DNA of 64,000 nucleotides from Pontibacter sp. HSC-36F09. GTDB taxonomy: Bacteria; Bacteroidota; Bacteroidia; Cytophagales; Hymenobacteraceae. A program made the position numbers and the translations under genes. The notes under the pieces are model-generated. The model had not been told where the DNA came from. It made no database searches and worked only from the letters and a program-made list of their open reading frames with translations. Below, one piece after another: positions 53,872 through 62,824 of the stretch. Each line of letters opens with the position of its first letter. The stretch's first letter is position 1. Location of the stretch: the NCBI RefSeq assembly GCF_024171605.1, contig NZ_JALKAA010000009.1, positions 1 through 64,000 on the forward strand. Direction: 5' to 3'.

Positions 53872-56244
53872 TTGCAACTACGACGCTTCTTATACCTGAT
53901 TCTGCCGCTATTACTCCTGCCTTTGCTACCCGCCTGGGCACAGGACAGCTTTGTACTGCGCGGCCAAGTGTTAGACGTAAACACAGCAGAACCGCTGGCA
54001 GGTGCTTCGATCAGTTTGAAAGAACGCCCCTCTATCGGCACCGTCTCGGAGCCCGACGGCAGGTATAGCCTGCGTGCGCCGGCCGGAAGCTATACCCTGG
54101 TTATCCGCTACATCGGTTACGAAAACCAGGAAACACCGCTACAACTTTTCCGAAACGAGACGCTCGACCTTAAGTTAACCCCGGCCTCCTACAGCACGCG
54201 GGAGGTGGAAATCATCGGCACACGAATCAAACCCATTACCCAAACCGCCACGATGGGCGAAATTGATATTCCGATGCAGTCGGTGAAGACGCTGCCGGTG
54301 CTGTTTGGCGAGACGGACATCATGAAAACGGTACAGCTGATGCCGGGAATTCAATCTGGTGGGGAAGGCAATACGGGCTTTTATGTACGCGGCGGAGGGT
54401 CCGATCAGAACCTGATTCTGCTCGATCAGGCGGTGGTTTATAATCCGGGACACCTGCTCAATTTCTTCTCGGTCTTCAACAGCGACGCCATTAGCAATGC
54501 CACGATGATCAAAGGCAACATGCCGGCCAGGTATGGCGGACGCCTCTCGTCAGTTTTGGATGTGGAACTACGCGAAGGCAGCGCGGACAGTCTGCAGGCT
54601 GAAGGCGGCATCGGACTGATCGCCTCCCGCCTGACGGTGCAGGGGCCGCTTGTAAAAGACAAAGCTGCCTTAATCTTCTCGGCCCGCCGGACCTATGTGG
54701 ATGTTCTTTTCGGCCCTTTTCTGCGGCACACCGAACAAGGCGGTGTGCCTTATTACTTCTATGATTTCAATGGGAAAGTCTCCTATACCTTGTCGCCCAA
54801 AGATAAGCTATACCTGAGCGGTTACTATGGCAAGGATGTGGGTACCCTTACCTTATCTTCGGGACGCTTTGAGGCTGACTTCCAGTGGGGGAATGCCTCA
54901 GCCACGGCTCGCTGGAATCACCAGTTTTCGGACAGGCACTCCGTGGATGTTTCAGGTATACTGAGCAATTACGCTTTTGATTTCACCTGGGATTTCGGCG
55001 ACATTACCACTTCAGTGGAAACCGGAATCAGGGATTATACCGCCAAGGCAGATTTTGTCTACACTCCATCAGCGCAGCATCATTTGGAATATGGGCTACA
55101 GTACACGCACCATACCCTGCGCCCCCGCACGGGCAGCGCCGAAACCGCGGAGGGTGATGTCTTCACTACGGATCAGATACTCTCAAAAACTGCCCATCAG
55201 GCAGCGATCTACCTTTCTGATGACTGGAACGTGACGGACCGTCTTTTGCTGAGCCTGGGTATACGCGGCAGTTATTTTGCGCAGATGGGGCCTTTTACTT
55301 TTTATGAATTCGACCAGAATCAACGGACCGTCGATTCAGTAGCATATGGCGATGGAGAACGGGTGAAGGTTTTTCATGCACTGGAGCCGCGGGTATCGGC
55401 ACGCTATACCTTGAGTGCAAACTCTTCCATAAAAGCCAGCTATACCCGCTCGGCGCAGTACCTGCATTTGGTTTCCAATGCATATACCACTTTGCCGCTG
55501 GATGTGTGGGTGCCAAGCTCAGCCATTGTGGAGCCGCAACAGGCGACCCAATATGCTGTCGGGTATTTTCAGAGCTTCAGCCAGAACATGTACGAAGGTT
55601 CTGTGGAGCTTTATTATAAGAGTATGGAAAACCAGCTCGAGTACCGCGAAGGTTTTGTAGCCGGTCCGAGCAATCGCGATCTGGAGTATGAATTTGTGCG
55701 GGGCAGCGGCGAGTCCTATGGGGCTGAGTTTTTCCTGCGCAAGAATTATGGCGACCTCCAGGGTTGGATCGGCTATACCTTGTCGCGTACCGACCGCACA
55801 TTCCCCGACATCAACCAAGGCCGTACCTTCCCCGCCCGCTTCGACCGCCGGCACGATGTGTCGCTGGTAGCCACCTATACCTATAATCCGCGCTGGACCT
55901 TTGGCGGCAGCTTCGTCTACGGAACCGGACAGGCGACCACTATGCCCGAGCGTCGCTACCTGATTGAAGGCACGGTCAATTACCAGTACGGCGACCGCAA
56001 CAGCTTCCGGATGGAGCCCTTTCACCGACTGGATTTATCGGCCACATTGGAGGGGAAAGCGCAGCGCAGGCTGCAGTCGAGCTGGACGTTTGCGATCTAT
56101 AACGTGTATGGCCGCCGCAATCCGTTTCTATACTACATCGACAGCGAAGGAGCGCCTTACGGCACTGATACAAAAGTGCAGGCCAAAAAGGTGTCGCTGA
56201 TCCCTTTCCCGTTGCCATCCGTCACCTGGAATTTTAAATGGTAA
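53872..56244 (+). CDS. TonB-dependent receptor with carboxypeptidase-regulatory-like domain
   Basis: 790 residues from a TTG at 53872. An in-frame stop at 53860 leaves no ATG, so TTG is accepted. The signal peptide LYLILPLLLLPLLPAWAQ is followed by a CarboxypepD-reg-like domain (LRGQVLDVNTAEPLAGASIS), then the plug (FYVRGGGSDQNLILLDQAVV) and the 22-strand barrel. No TonB box is obvious. It imports a large substrate across the outer membrane. Its partner is probably the DUF4249 lipoprotein just downstream (4-base gap). Confidence 0.9.
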   Translation: MQLRRFLYLILPLLLLPLLPAWAQDSFVLRGQVLDVNTAEPLAGASISLKERPSIGTVSEPDGRYSLRAPAGSYTLVIRYIGYENQETPLQLFRNETLDLKLTPASYSTREVEIIGTRIKPITQTATMGEIDIPMQSVKTLPVLFGETDIMKTVQLMPGIQSGGEGNTGFYVRGGGSDQNLILLDQAVVYNPGHLLNFFSVFNSDAISNATMIKGNMPARYGGRLSSVLDVELREGSADSLQAEGGIGLIASRLTVQGPLVKDKAALIFSARRTYVDVLFGPFLRHTEQGGVPYYFYDFNGKVSYTLSPKDKLYLSGYYGKDVGTLTLSSGRFEADFQWGNASATARWNHQFSDRHSVDVSGILSNYAFDFTWDFGDITTSVETGIRDYTAKADFVYTPSAQHHLEYGLQYTHHTLRPRTGSAETAEGDVFTTDQILSKTAHQAAIYLSDDWNVTDRLLLSLGIRGSYFAQMGPFTFYEFDQNQRTVDSVAYGDGERVKVFHALEPRVSARYTLSANSSIKASYTRSAQYLHLVSNAYTTLPLDVWVPSSAIVEPQQATQYAVGYFQSFSQNMYEGSVELYYKSMENQLEYREGFVAGPSNRDLEYEFVRGSGESYGAEFFLRKNYGDLQGWIGYTLSRTDRTFPDINQGRTFPARFDRRHDVSLVATYTYNPRWTFGGSFVYGTGQATTMPERRYLIEGTVNYQYGDRNSFRMEPFHRLDLSATLEGKAQRRLQSSWTFAIYNVYGRRNPFLYYIDSEGAPYGTDTKVQAKKVSLIPFPLPSVTWNFKW

Positions 56245-56248
56245 AACG

Positions 56249-57181
56249 ATGCGATTAAGATATACTCTGCTTTTGCTGTTCCTTACTTTTCTCACCGCTT
56301 GCGAAGAGAACCTGACCATTGACATACCTGCCGGGCAGGAGCAATTGGTGGTGGAGGGACATATTGAACAGGGGACGCCCCCGGTGGTGGTACTCACGCG
56401 CAGCAGGCCGGTTTTTGCGGGCTTCTCTCCTGCCGATATCCAAGACAGTTTCGTGCACGGTGCGCAGGTGGTGGTGTTGAGTGGCGGGAAAAGCTATACC
56501 TTAAAAGAAGTGCCAGCCGCTGCCTTCTGGCCTGAGCTGCGGCGCGTGGTTTCGGAGCAGTTTGCTATACCTGAAGAGCAGCTGACTGCCAACAGCAATT
56601 TTATTTTCTATGTCTATACCTCGGAGGAGTTGCTGGGTGAAGTAGGCAAAAGCTACCAGTTGCGGATTAGTCATGAAGGGCGGGTACTGACTGCTTCTAC
56701 TACCATCCCCAACCTGAACCCGCTGCAGGAGCTTTTTCTGCAACCCCATCCCGACCCGAGTCAGGACAGCTTGTTCACGTTGTTTTACCGCTACCAGGAT
56801 CCCGACTCACTCGGAAACAACATTCGTTACTTTACAAAGCGCAACAGCGAGCCTTTCTACCCGGGCCATTTCGCTTCTGTTTTTAATGACGAGCTGATAA
56901 ACGGCGTACAGAGTCTGAGTTTCCCACTAGACCGTGGCGAGCCACGTGGTCAAGATGTGGACCTCGACACTTTCAGCTACTTCGGCAAAGGCGACACGAT
57001 TGTGGTGCGCTGGGCAGCGATTGATATTGAACATTACCGCTTCTGGTATACTCTGGAGAACGAGCGAAACAACAATGGCAGCCCCATCGGCTCTCCTAAT
57101 ACCACGCGGTCAAATATTAATGGTGGACTGGGCGTGTGGGGTGGCTACGGGGTAACGTATCATCAGATTGTGGTGGAGTAA
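56249..57181 (+). CDS. DUF4249 outer-membrane lipoprotein
   Basis: 310 residues. Lipoprotein signal MRLRYTLLLLFLTFLTAC (Cys18), then ENLTIDIPAGQEQLVVEGHI, the usual start of DUF4249, and a beta-rich body with GVTYHQIVVE at the end. DUF4249 genes are nearly always next to a TonB receptor with a carboxypeptidase-regulatory-like domain, as here; they probably form a surface complex for uptake. The ligand is unknown. Confidence 0.88.
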   Translation: MRLRYTLLLLFLTFLTACEENLTIDIPAGQEQLVVEGHIEQGTPPVVVLTRSRPVFAGFSPADIQDSFVHGAQVVVLSGGKSYTLKEVPAAAFWPELRRVVSEQFAIPEEQLTANSNFIFYVYTSEELLGEVGKSYQLRISHEGRVLTASTTIPNLNPLQELFLQPHPDPSQDSLFTLFYRYQDPDSLGNNIRYFTKRNSEPFYPGHFASVFNDELINGVQSLSFPLDRGEPRGQDVDLDTFSYFGKGDTIVVRWAAIDIEHYRFWYTLENERNNNGSPIGSPNTTRSNINGGLGVWGGYGVTYHQIVVE

Positions 57182-57184
57182 GGT

Positions 57185-57772
57185 TTAAGCTTTCCCCAGC
57201 AACCTCGCCACATACTTCCCGATAATATCGAACTCCAAATTAACGGTGGAGCCCGGCTTTACCTGGTGCAGATTGGTATGTTCGTATGTATAAGGGATGA
57301 TCGCCACAGAAAAATGGTCCTCCTGCGAATTGACTACCGTCAGACTGATGCCGTTCACCGTAACAGAACCCTTCTCCACAGTCACATTGCCCAATGTCGG
57401 GTCGTAGCGAAACGTAAAAACCCAGCTGCCATTCTGGTCTTCCACGGACTCACAAACTGCCACCTGGTCCACGTGGCCCTGTACGATGTGTCCGTCGAAG
57501 CGGCCGTTGGCACTCATGCAACGCTCCAGGTTCACTTTGTCACCCACTTTCAGGCTGTTCAGGTTAGTTTTTTGCAACGTTTCGTTGATGGCCGTTACCG
57601 TATAGTCAGTCTCTGAAATATTCACGACCGTCAGGCAAATGCCGTTGTGGGCCACACTCTGGTCTATCTGCAACTCGTGCGTAAAGGGAGACGACAGCGT
57701 GAAATGCTTGTTGGTACCTTCTTCCTGAATGGCCTGTACCTGGCCCATGCCTTCTATTATACCTGTGAACAT
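57185..57772 (-). CDS. ribE: Riboflavin synthase, alpha chain
   Basis: 195 residues. Two homologous lumazine-binding halves: MFTGIIEGMGQVQAI with SVAHNGICLTVV (residues about 1-95), and GHIVQGHVDQVAVCE with VTVNGISLTVV (about 96-190). It makes riboflavin by dismutation of two lumazine molecules. Its terminus meets the DUF4249 gene tail to tail (3 bases apart). A promoter-like box and a dyad lie upstream (57798 and 57826). Confidence 0.95.
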   Translation of the reverse strand: MFTGIIEGMGQVQAIQEEGTNKHFTLSSPFTHELQIDQSVAHNGICLTVVNISETDYTVTAINETLQKTNLNSLKVGDKVNLERCMSANGRFDGHIVQGHVDQVAVCESVEDQNGSWVFTFRYDPTLGNVTVEKGSVTVNGISLTVVNSQEDHFSVAIIPYTYEHTNLHQVKPGSTVNLEFDIIGKYVARLLGKA

Positions 57773-57797
57773 GGTTTTCTAGGTTGTTATCTGAACT

Positions 57798-57823
57798 CAA
57801 AATTAACCATGTTTTCACTCAAA
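57798..57823 (-). promoter_or_regulatory. Candidate promoter of ribE
   Basis: On the minus strand TAATTTTG (57805-57798) matches TAnnTTTG, with TTTG (57823-57820) 14 bases further upstream; this spacing is shorter than the usual 17-20. The predicted start is about 20 bases before the ATG. Confidence 0.4.
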
Positions 57824-57825
57824 TG

Positions 57826-57850
57826 CACGGTCATACCCTGCAAAACCGTG
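57826..57850. repeat. Inverted repeat upstream of ribE
   Basis: GCACGGT and ACCGTGC (7 bp) flank a 13-base spacer, next to the ribE promoter box. It may be an operator. It is too small for a full FMN riboswitch. Confidence 0.4.
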
Positions 57851-58015
57851 CGCTGGCAAGATTAAATTGCGATCGGGTTAGGTAACTGTGGGCAGGTATG
57901 CTTATTTTCGCAATACACGAGCTTCAGGCTGATTGCAAACAAGGTATAGCATAATTCCTATACCTGAAACTGTTCAGCTTGCTTGTTTTTTAAATTTTAA
58001 AAGACTCAGAGGGAA

Positions 58016-58678
58016 ATGCAGACAGATTTGTACAAGCACAAAGGCATGCGCCGCGCCTTGGTAAAACAGTTGAGAGACAAAGGTATACGCGATGAACGGG
58101 TGTTAGCGGCAATTGAAACTGTACCACGGCATTTTTTCTTTGAGAAAGCGTTCCTCGAGCAAGCCTACCAGGATAAAGCCTTCCCAATTGGCGAGGGCCA
58201 GACCATCTCGCAACCTTATACCGTGGCCTTTCAGACGGAGCTTTTAAGGCTGCAGCCAACCGACAAAGTGCTCGAGATCGGAACCGGTTCCGGTTACCAA
58301 TGCTGTGTGCTGCTGCAGATCACGCCCAAGGTATACACCATCGAGTACAACAAGCCCCTCTATGATAAAGCGGTGAAGTTTTTCAAAACGTATGGTTTAT
58401 TCCCGCATACCTTCCATGGCGATGGTTCTCAAGGACTGCCAGCTCATGCTCCTTACGATAAGATCATTGTGACGGCAGGTGCGCCAGGTATACCGAAAAC
58501 ACTGGTCAGTCAGCTGAACATTGGCGGCATTCTGGTCATTCCTGTCGGAGGCGAGTCGAGCCAGAAAATGCTGCGCATTACCCGTACCAGCGAAAGTGAA
58601 TTTTCACAGGAGGCTTTCACTGATTTCAAATTCGTGCCATTGCTCGGTAAATCCGGCTGGGACAAGCCTTCATTTTAA
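58016..58678 (+). CDS. pcm: Protein-L-isoaspartate O-methyltransferase
   Basis: 220 residues. It repairs isoaspartyl sites in aged proteins using SAM. N-terminal MRRALVKQLRDKGIRDERVL and VPRHFFFEKAF, then the substrate loop IGEGQTISQPYTVA and SAM motif I LEIGTGSGYQCCVL; the post-motif VTAGAPGIPKTL and IPVGGE complete the family. The protein lacks a few residues at the N-terminus compared with E. coli Pcm but is within the usual range. It is transcribed divergently from ribE. Confidence 0.94.
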   Translation: MQTDLYKHKGMRRALVKQLRDKGIRDERVLAAIETVPRHFFFEKAFLEQAYQDKAFPIGEGQTISQPYTVAFQTELLRLQPTDKVLEIGTGSGYQCCVLLQITPKVYTIEYNKPLYDKAVKFFKTYGLFPHTFHGDGSQGLPAHAPYDKIIVTAGAPGIPKTLVSQLNIGGILVIPVGGESSQKMLRITRTSESEFSQEAFTDFKFVPLLGKSGWDKPSF

Positions 58679-58713
58679 GATAATGTAAAACTCTCTTAAT
58701 TTATACCCGGCTT

Positions 58714-58742
58714 TTTGTTTGGCCCTCCGTCACCTATCTTTG
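58714..58742 (+). promoter_or_regulatory. Bacteroidota-type promoter of the thioesterase gene
   Basis: TTTG (58714-58717), 17-base spacer, TATCTTTG (58735-58742). Both boxes match the -33/-7 consensus of Bacteroidota. The ATG is at 58765, so the leader is short. It is the clearest promoter in the window. Confidence 0.75.
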
Positions 58743-58764
58743 CGGCAGAATTTATAGAAGAGAC

Positions 58765-59295
58765 ATGCGTAAACAGAAAAAAGTAAGCGAATCCTACGTG
58801 ATCATGACTGAGCTGGTGTTGCCTAACGATACCAACACCCTGAATAATCTGATGGGTGGCAAAATGATGCATTGGATGGACATCGTGTCGGCCATCGCTG
58901 CTCAGCGCCATTCCAACCGTATTGTGGTAACGGCTTCGGTGGACAACGTGTCATTTGCTGAGAGTATAAAACTGGGCAACGTAATCACCCTCGAAGCCAA
59001 AGTAACCCGCGCTTTCTCTTCTTCCATGGAGGTGCACATCGTGGTGTATGCCGAGGACATACCTTCCGGAAGAAAAGTGATGTCAAATCAGGCATTCTTT
59101 ACTTTTGTGGCAGTTGATCAGTCTGGCAAAGCAATCGATGTGCCAGAGGCTATACCTGAAACAGAAGAAGAAATCAAGCTTTATGAAGGTGCACTGCGTC
59201 GTCGCCAGCTACGCCTGGTGCTGGCTGGCCGTATGAAGCCGAGTGAAGCAAACGAATTGCGCTCCATTTTCGATCTGAAGGAAGATCAGGATTAA
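58765..59295 (+). CDS. Acyl-CoA thioesterase, hot-dog fold
   Basis: 176 residues. Hot-dog domain with MTELVLPNDTNTLNNLMGG at its start (the NxxNxxxGG-type catalytic region with Asn and the Asp in MMHWMDIVSA), then VTASVDNVSFAESIKLGN and VVYAED. This is the YciA/BACH-like acyl-CoA hydrolase group. Extra charged C-terminal residues (about 135-176: RRRQLRLVLAGRMK) may support oligomerisation. It is followed after 15 bases by an unrelated-looking gene, so they are probably co-transcribed. Confidence 0.87.
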   Translation: MRKQKKVSESYVIMTELVLPNDTNTLNNLMGGKMMHWMDIVSAIAAQRHSNRIVVTASVDNVSFAESIKLGNVITLEAKVTRAFSSSMEVHIVVYAEDIPSGRKVMSNQAFFTFVAVDQSGKAIDVPEAIPETEEEIKLYEGALRRRQLRLVLAGRMKPSEANELRSIFDLKEDQD

Positions 59296-59310
59296 TTTAT
59301 ACCTATAAAA

Positions 59311-59970
59311 ATGACCGCACTCACGCCAGAGCAACTAAACAGCGAGTTTCTCCGACATTTTATGCCGGAAACGCTATACCTGATTGCAGAAGATCAAGTA
59401 GCTGGGCGCGATGTGTCTGCTGTAGCGCCTGAAGCAGGGAGCGCAGCAGATTATTCCGTCTCAGCAAGTTCCGAACAACCAGCCGAGTCTAACAGTCAGA
59501 CAACTACAGCCTCAGTTCCCTCAGTTCCTGCTGCAGCTATACCTAAAATACCAAAAGTTGAAAAGACGCAACAGCCGAAGTCTATTGAGGTGATCGGTGA
59601 AAACCGTAAGGGGCTAGTCGTTTTGGTCACGTTGCCTGAGCCAGCATTTAAAGCTTTGCCGCAGTCCGATTTCCTGATCAAGATTCTGGCTGCAATTGGT
59701 TTTGGACCTGCAGATGTCGCTTTTGTAAATAACGTATCCGGTGCCACGACCAGGTTTGAGGCACTTTGTGATGCACTTCAAACCAATTATATCCTCAGCT
59801 TTGCCAGCCGCCTGGATACTGAGCTGCCACACGATAAATTCACACTCTACAATCCGGTGCAGGTTGGCAGTGTACCTGTAGTGTTTTCGCAATCCTTAGC
59901 CGTGCTCGATGGTGATCAAGAGCAGAAAAAATTGCTTTGGGGAGCGCTGCAACGCGTGTTTAAAAAATAA
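59311..59970 (+). CDS. Unassigned protein; C-terminal half resembles DNA polymerase III psi subunit
   Basis: 219 residues. After an N-terminal motif (LNSEFLRHFMPETLYLI) comes a low-complexity Ala/Pro/Ser/Gln linker (about 35-95). The C-terminal half (LVVLVTLPEPAFKALPQSD, DFLIKILAAIGFGPADVAFV, then VPVVFSQSLAVLDGDQEQKK and LLWGALQRVFKK) has the same order of elements as HolD (psi): a strand, a helix with an xxxDVL-like phrase, and a final 'SxxLxxLxxxxxxKxxLW' helix. The likeness to E. coli HolD was judged by eye and is not proof. Likely function: clamp-loader or replisome protein, or a relative of that fold. Confidence 0.5.
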   Translation: MTALTPEQLNSEFLRHFMPETLYLIAEDQVAGRDVSAVAPEAGSAADYSVSASSEQPAESNSQTTTASVPSVPAAAIPKIPKVEKTQQPKSIEVIGENRKGLVVLVTLPEPAFKALPQSDFLIKILAAIGFGPADVAFVNNVSGATTRFEALCDALQTNYILSFASRLDTELPHDKFTLYNPVQVGSVPVVFSQSLAVLDGDQEQKKLLWGALQRVFKK

Positions 59971-59977
59971 TGCTTAT

Positions 59978-60021
59978 AAACGAGAAAAGCCCCTCCTACA
60001 CGGAAGGGCTTTTCTCGTTTT
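59978..60021. terminator. Bidirectional hairpin terminator
   Basis: AAACGAGAAAAGCCC, 13-base loop, GGGCTTTTCTCGTTT: a perfect 15-bp stem between two convergent genes. The strongest terminator in the window. Confidence 0.93.
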
Positions 60022-60038
60022 AGAGGTATAGCTATACC

Positions 60039-61148
60039 TTATTGAACGAGCGAAGCAATTTTAGCTTCCAGTTCTTCTCCTCTTAAACCTTTGGCGATAA
60101 TGTTTCCTTCTTTATCAAGCAGGATGGTCTGTGGGATGGCATCTACCTGGTAAAGTTGAGCCGCAGAACTTTCCCATCCTTTCAGGTCAGAAACCTGCGG
60201 CCAGGTTAATTTGTCATCTGCGATCGCCTTCAGCCATTTTTCACGTGACTGGTCCAGCGATACTCCAAAAATCTCGAAACCTTTGTCTTTATACTTGTTG
60301 TACATTTTTACCACGTTCGGATTCTCTTTGCGGCATGGTGCGCACCAGCTAGCCCAGAAGTCGATCAGTACATATTTACCTCTGAGTGAAGACAAGGCAA
60401 TTTCTCCGCCTTCTGGTGTCGGGAGCTTAAAGTCCGGCGCAGCAGAGCCAATGGCCGTCGTGCGCAAGGATCCTAGTCGCTCCGTCAATGTTTTCGTATA
60501 CTTCGACTCCGGTAGGTGCTGGGTATAAAGCGTAAGCATGCTATCGGCAAAAGCAAAATCCAGCTGTGGGTTTACCAGGCTCAGTGTACCAAAAGCGGAT
60601 ACAATGGAGTTAGGGTGACTGGCAATGAATTTCTTAACCTCTTTTTGCAAATTCAGATACTGCTGTCGATACCCTTCGGCTTCCTCCGTTTTACCTTCCG
60701 ACATGGCACGGTTAAACTGTTCGCTCAGGGCCATTTCCTTCTGACGGTTTTCATTCACCATCTTGTTCAGCTGTTGGAAGAGCTCCGAATCATCTGAGTT
60801 TTCGAATTTGGCGGTATTGTTCAGGTCGCGTGCATCAGCCTCTACCTTGATTGCCTTATTCTCCAGCACCATCATCATTGCGTTTTGCTGGTCAAGGCCA
60901 AGGCGGTACAGTGTGGGTTCCGTCACCTCGCCCTGAAAAGTAAACGTGCCATCCTGACTAATATCAGCAGTGTCGCGCGCAATGAATTGCTGCTCTCCCA
61001 GTTCAAACAAAAAAATCTGACCTGGCGTGGCATTTTGCAATTTACCTTCTATGGAATAGGCGCTGCCGTTGGTTGCTGTTTTGTTGCCCTGACAGCTGGC
61101 CATCAATGCAGCCGTCGAAGCCAGTACGACATAGTTTCTAAGGTTCAT
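60039..61148 (-). CDS. Thioredoxin-like lipoprotein (TlpA/DUF4369 type)
   Basis: 369 residues from the ATG at 61148; the frame continues 14 codons upstream, but the lipoprotein signal NLRNYVVLASTAALMASC starts here, with Cys19 as the lipidation site. An N-terminal beta-rich DUF4369-like domain (about 30-115) and a helical linker rich in Glu/Gln precede the thioredoxin-like domain (about 230-369). Its redox motif WCAPC lies at residues 268-272, with YQVDAIPQTILLD providing the cis-Pro. It probably reduces or oxidises disulfides of exported proteins in the periplasm or at the outer membrane. Confidence 0.9.
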   Translation of the reverse strand: MNLRNYVVLASTAALMASCQGNKTATNGSAYSIEGKLQNATPGQIFLFELGEQQFIARDTADISQDGTFTFQGEVTEPTLYRLGLDQQNAMMMVLENKAIKVEADARDLNNTAKFENSDDSELFQQLNKMVNENRQKEMALSEQFNRAMSEGKTEEAEGYRQQYLNLQKEVKKFIASHPNSIVSAFGTLSLVNPQLDFAFADSMLTLYTQHLPESKYTKTLTERLGSLRTTAIGSAAPDFKLPTPEGGEIALSSLRGKYVLIDFWASWCAPCRKENPNVVKMYNKYKDKGFEIFGVSLDQSREKWLKAIADDKLTWPQVSDLKGWESSAAQLYQVDAIPQTILLDKEGNIIAKGLRGEELEAKIASLVQ

Positions 61149-61167
61149 ATTTATTCTTTGTTGACTG

Positions 61168-61300
61168 TTTGACAAAAGACTATTTGACAAAGGAAAATAT
61201 CATCATGCAGGCTCTCGTATCAAGAGCAGAAGACCTTGAGTTTTGACAACTTTGGAAGAAGCAATAAGAACAAGCTTCCTTTGTCAAAACCTCCTTTGTC
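61168..61300. repeat. Cluster of TTTGACAAA units and inverted repeats
   Basis: Between the thioredoxin-like gene and gatB the sequence contains TTTGACAAAAG (61168), TTTGACAAAGGAA (61183), TTTGACAA (61242) and the reverse complement TTCCTTTGTCAAA (61276-61288). The pair 61183/61276 is a perfect 13-bp inverted repeat. Inside lies GCTCT/AGAGC (61211-61227). It could form a stem loop in the transcript or reflect repeated regulatory boxes. Confidence 0.6.
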
Positions 61301-61308
61301 CAATATTG

Positions 61309-62766
61309 TTAAGCATTAAGTCCTTCTTGCAGCAATTTGTTTGCCACTTTCGGATCGGCTTTACCTTTGGTTTTCTTCATGATCTCACCCATGAACATAC
61401 CAATCAGTGATTGTTTGCCTGCCTTATACTCCTCCACTTTCTGCGGATTGGCAGCCAATACTTCAGCCACGATCGCTTTCAATGACTCAGAGTCCGAATC
61501 CTGTAACAGATTCTGCTCTTCGGCCACCTGGTGTGCAGGTATACCTGGATTCTCCAGCATATAAGGGAAAATCTTTTTGGCAGCTACCGAGTGGCTCACC
61601 TTGTTCTCGTCCACCAGCGTGATGATCTCCGCGATGGCATGCGGCTGCAGTGGGAAGTCCTTAATGTGCAGCTGTAGCTCGTTCAGGTAGGACTTCACCG
61701 GACCAGTTACCCAGTTGGCTGCCCCCTTGTAGTTTTGAGTGTGCTTGCAAAGTTCTTCGTAATACAACGCTATTTCTTTCGCGTCTGTCAAAACACCTGA
61801 GTCATATTCAGACAAGCCAAACTCTTCTGTGAAGCGCTTGTACAGTTCCTGCGGCAGACTTGGCATGGTGGCTTTGATGCGCTCCAGCCACTCCTGCTCG
61901 ATCACCAAAGCTGGTAGGTCCGGCTCCGGAAAATAGCGGTAGTCGTTCAGTGTTTCTTTTGAACGCATGGCCGTGGTCGTGCCGGTGTTCGCATCGAAGT
62001 TACGGGTTTCAGAATCAATCGTGCCGCCGTTCTCGATCACCATGATCTGGCGCTCGATTTCATGCTCGATGGCACGCTGCACATTGCGGAATGAGTTCAT
62101 GTTTTTCACCTCTACCTTGGTCCCCCAAAGTGGTGAATCTTTCAACATCACCGATATGTTGGCGTCGCAACGCAGCGAACCTTCTTCCATGTTGCCGTCG
62201 CAAATCTCTAGGTAGCGCACCAATCGGCGAATCTCCGTCAGGTAGTTATAAGCTTCTTCTGAATCACGGATATCCGGTTCCGACACGATCTCAATCAACG
62301 GTACGCCGGCACGGTTTAGGTCGATCAGCGTTTCGGTTTCGCCGGCCAAGTGCATAGATTTACCAGCATCCTCTTCCATGTGAATCCGCGTAATGCCGAT
62401 GCGTTTGTCATTTCCTTCAGCATCTTTTACGTCCAGATAGCCAGCCGTACAGATAGGCGTCTTGTCCTGCGTGATCTGGTAGCCTTTCGGAAGATCCGGG
62501 TAGAAATAGTTTTTGCGGGCGTAAATGTTGTAGCGTCTGATGTCGCAGTTCGTTGCCAACCCCATTTTCACAGCCATTTCTACCACAGACTTATTAATGC
62601 GTGGCAGCGTACCTGGATGACCCAGTGTAATCACGCTCAGGTTTGTGTTTGGCAGTACGCCATATTCGGTTGAGTCAGACGAGTAGGCCTTGCTCTCTGT
62701 CAGCAGCTGGGCGTGAACCTCTAGACCGATAATCGCCTGGTATTTGTCTCTTATTGCTTTATCCAT
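61309..62766 (-). CDS. gatB: Aspartyl/glutamyl-tRNA amidotransferase subunit B
   Basis: 485 residues, the usual length. With GatA and GatC it amidates Glu-tRNA(Gln) or Asp-tRNA(Asn) in the cytoplasm. Kinase-like core signatures: IGLEVHAQLLTESKAYS, VITLGHPGTLPRIN, KNYFYPDLPKGYQITQ, RIHMEEDAGKSMH and DLNRAGVPLIEIVSEPDI. The C-terminal tail (VEEYKAGKQSLIGMFMGEI) is the tRNA-binding YqeY-like domain. gatA and gatC are not adjacent. Confidence 0.96.
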   Translation of the reverse strand: MDKAIRDKYQAIIGLEVHAQLLTESKAYSSDSTEYGVLPNTNLSVITLGHPGTLPRINKSVVEMAVKMGLATNCDIRRYNIYARKNYFYPDLPKGYQITQDKTPICTAGYLDVKDAEGNDKRIGITRIHMEEDAGKSMHLAGETETLIDLNRAGVPLIEIVSEPDIRDSEEAYNYLTEIRRLVRYLEICDGNMEEGSLRCDANISVMLKDSPLWGTKVEVKNMNSFRNVQRAIEHEIERQIMVIENGGTIDSETRNFDANTGTTTAMRSKETLNDYRYFPEPDLPALVIEQEWLERIKATMPSLPQELYKRFTEEFGLSEYDSGVLTDAKEIALYYEELCKHTQNYKGAANWVTGPVKSYLNELQLHIKDFPLQPHAIAEIITLVDENKVSHSVAAKKIFPYMLENPGIPAHQVAEEQNLLQDSDSESLKAIVAEVLAANPQKVEEYKAGKQSLIGMFMGEIMKKTKGKADPKVANKLLQEGLNA

Positions 62767-62824
62767 GATTCTTATAGCAAGAACACTTATTTCTGATGAA
62801 TATGATGATTCCCTTCCGCTAAAA

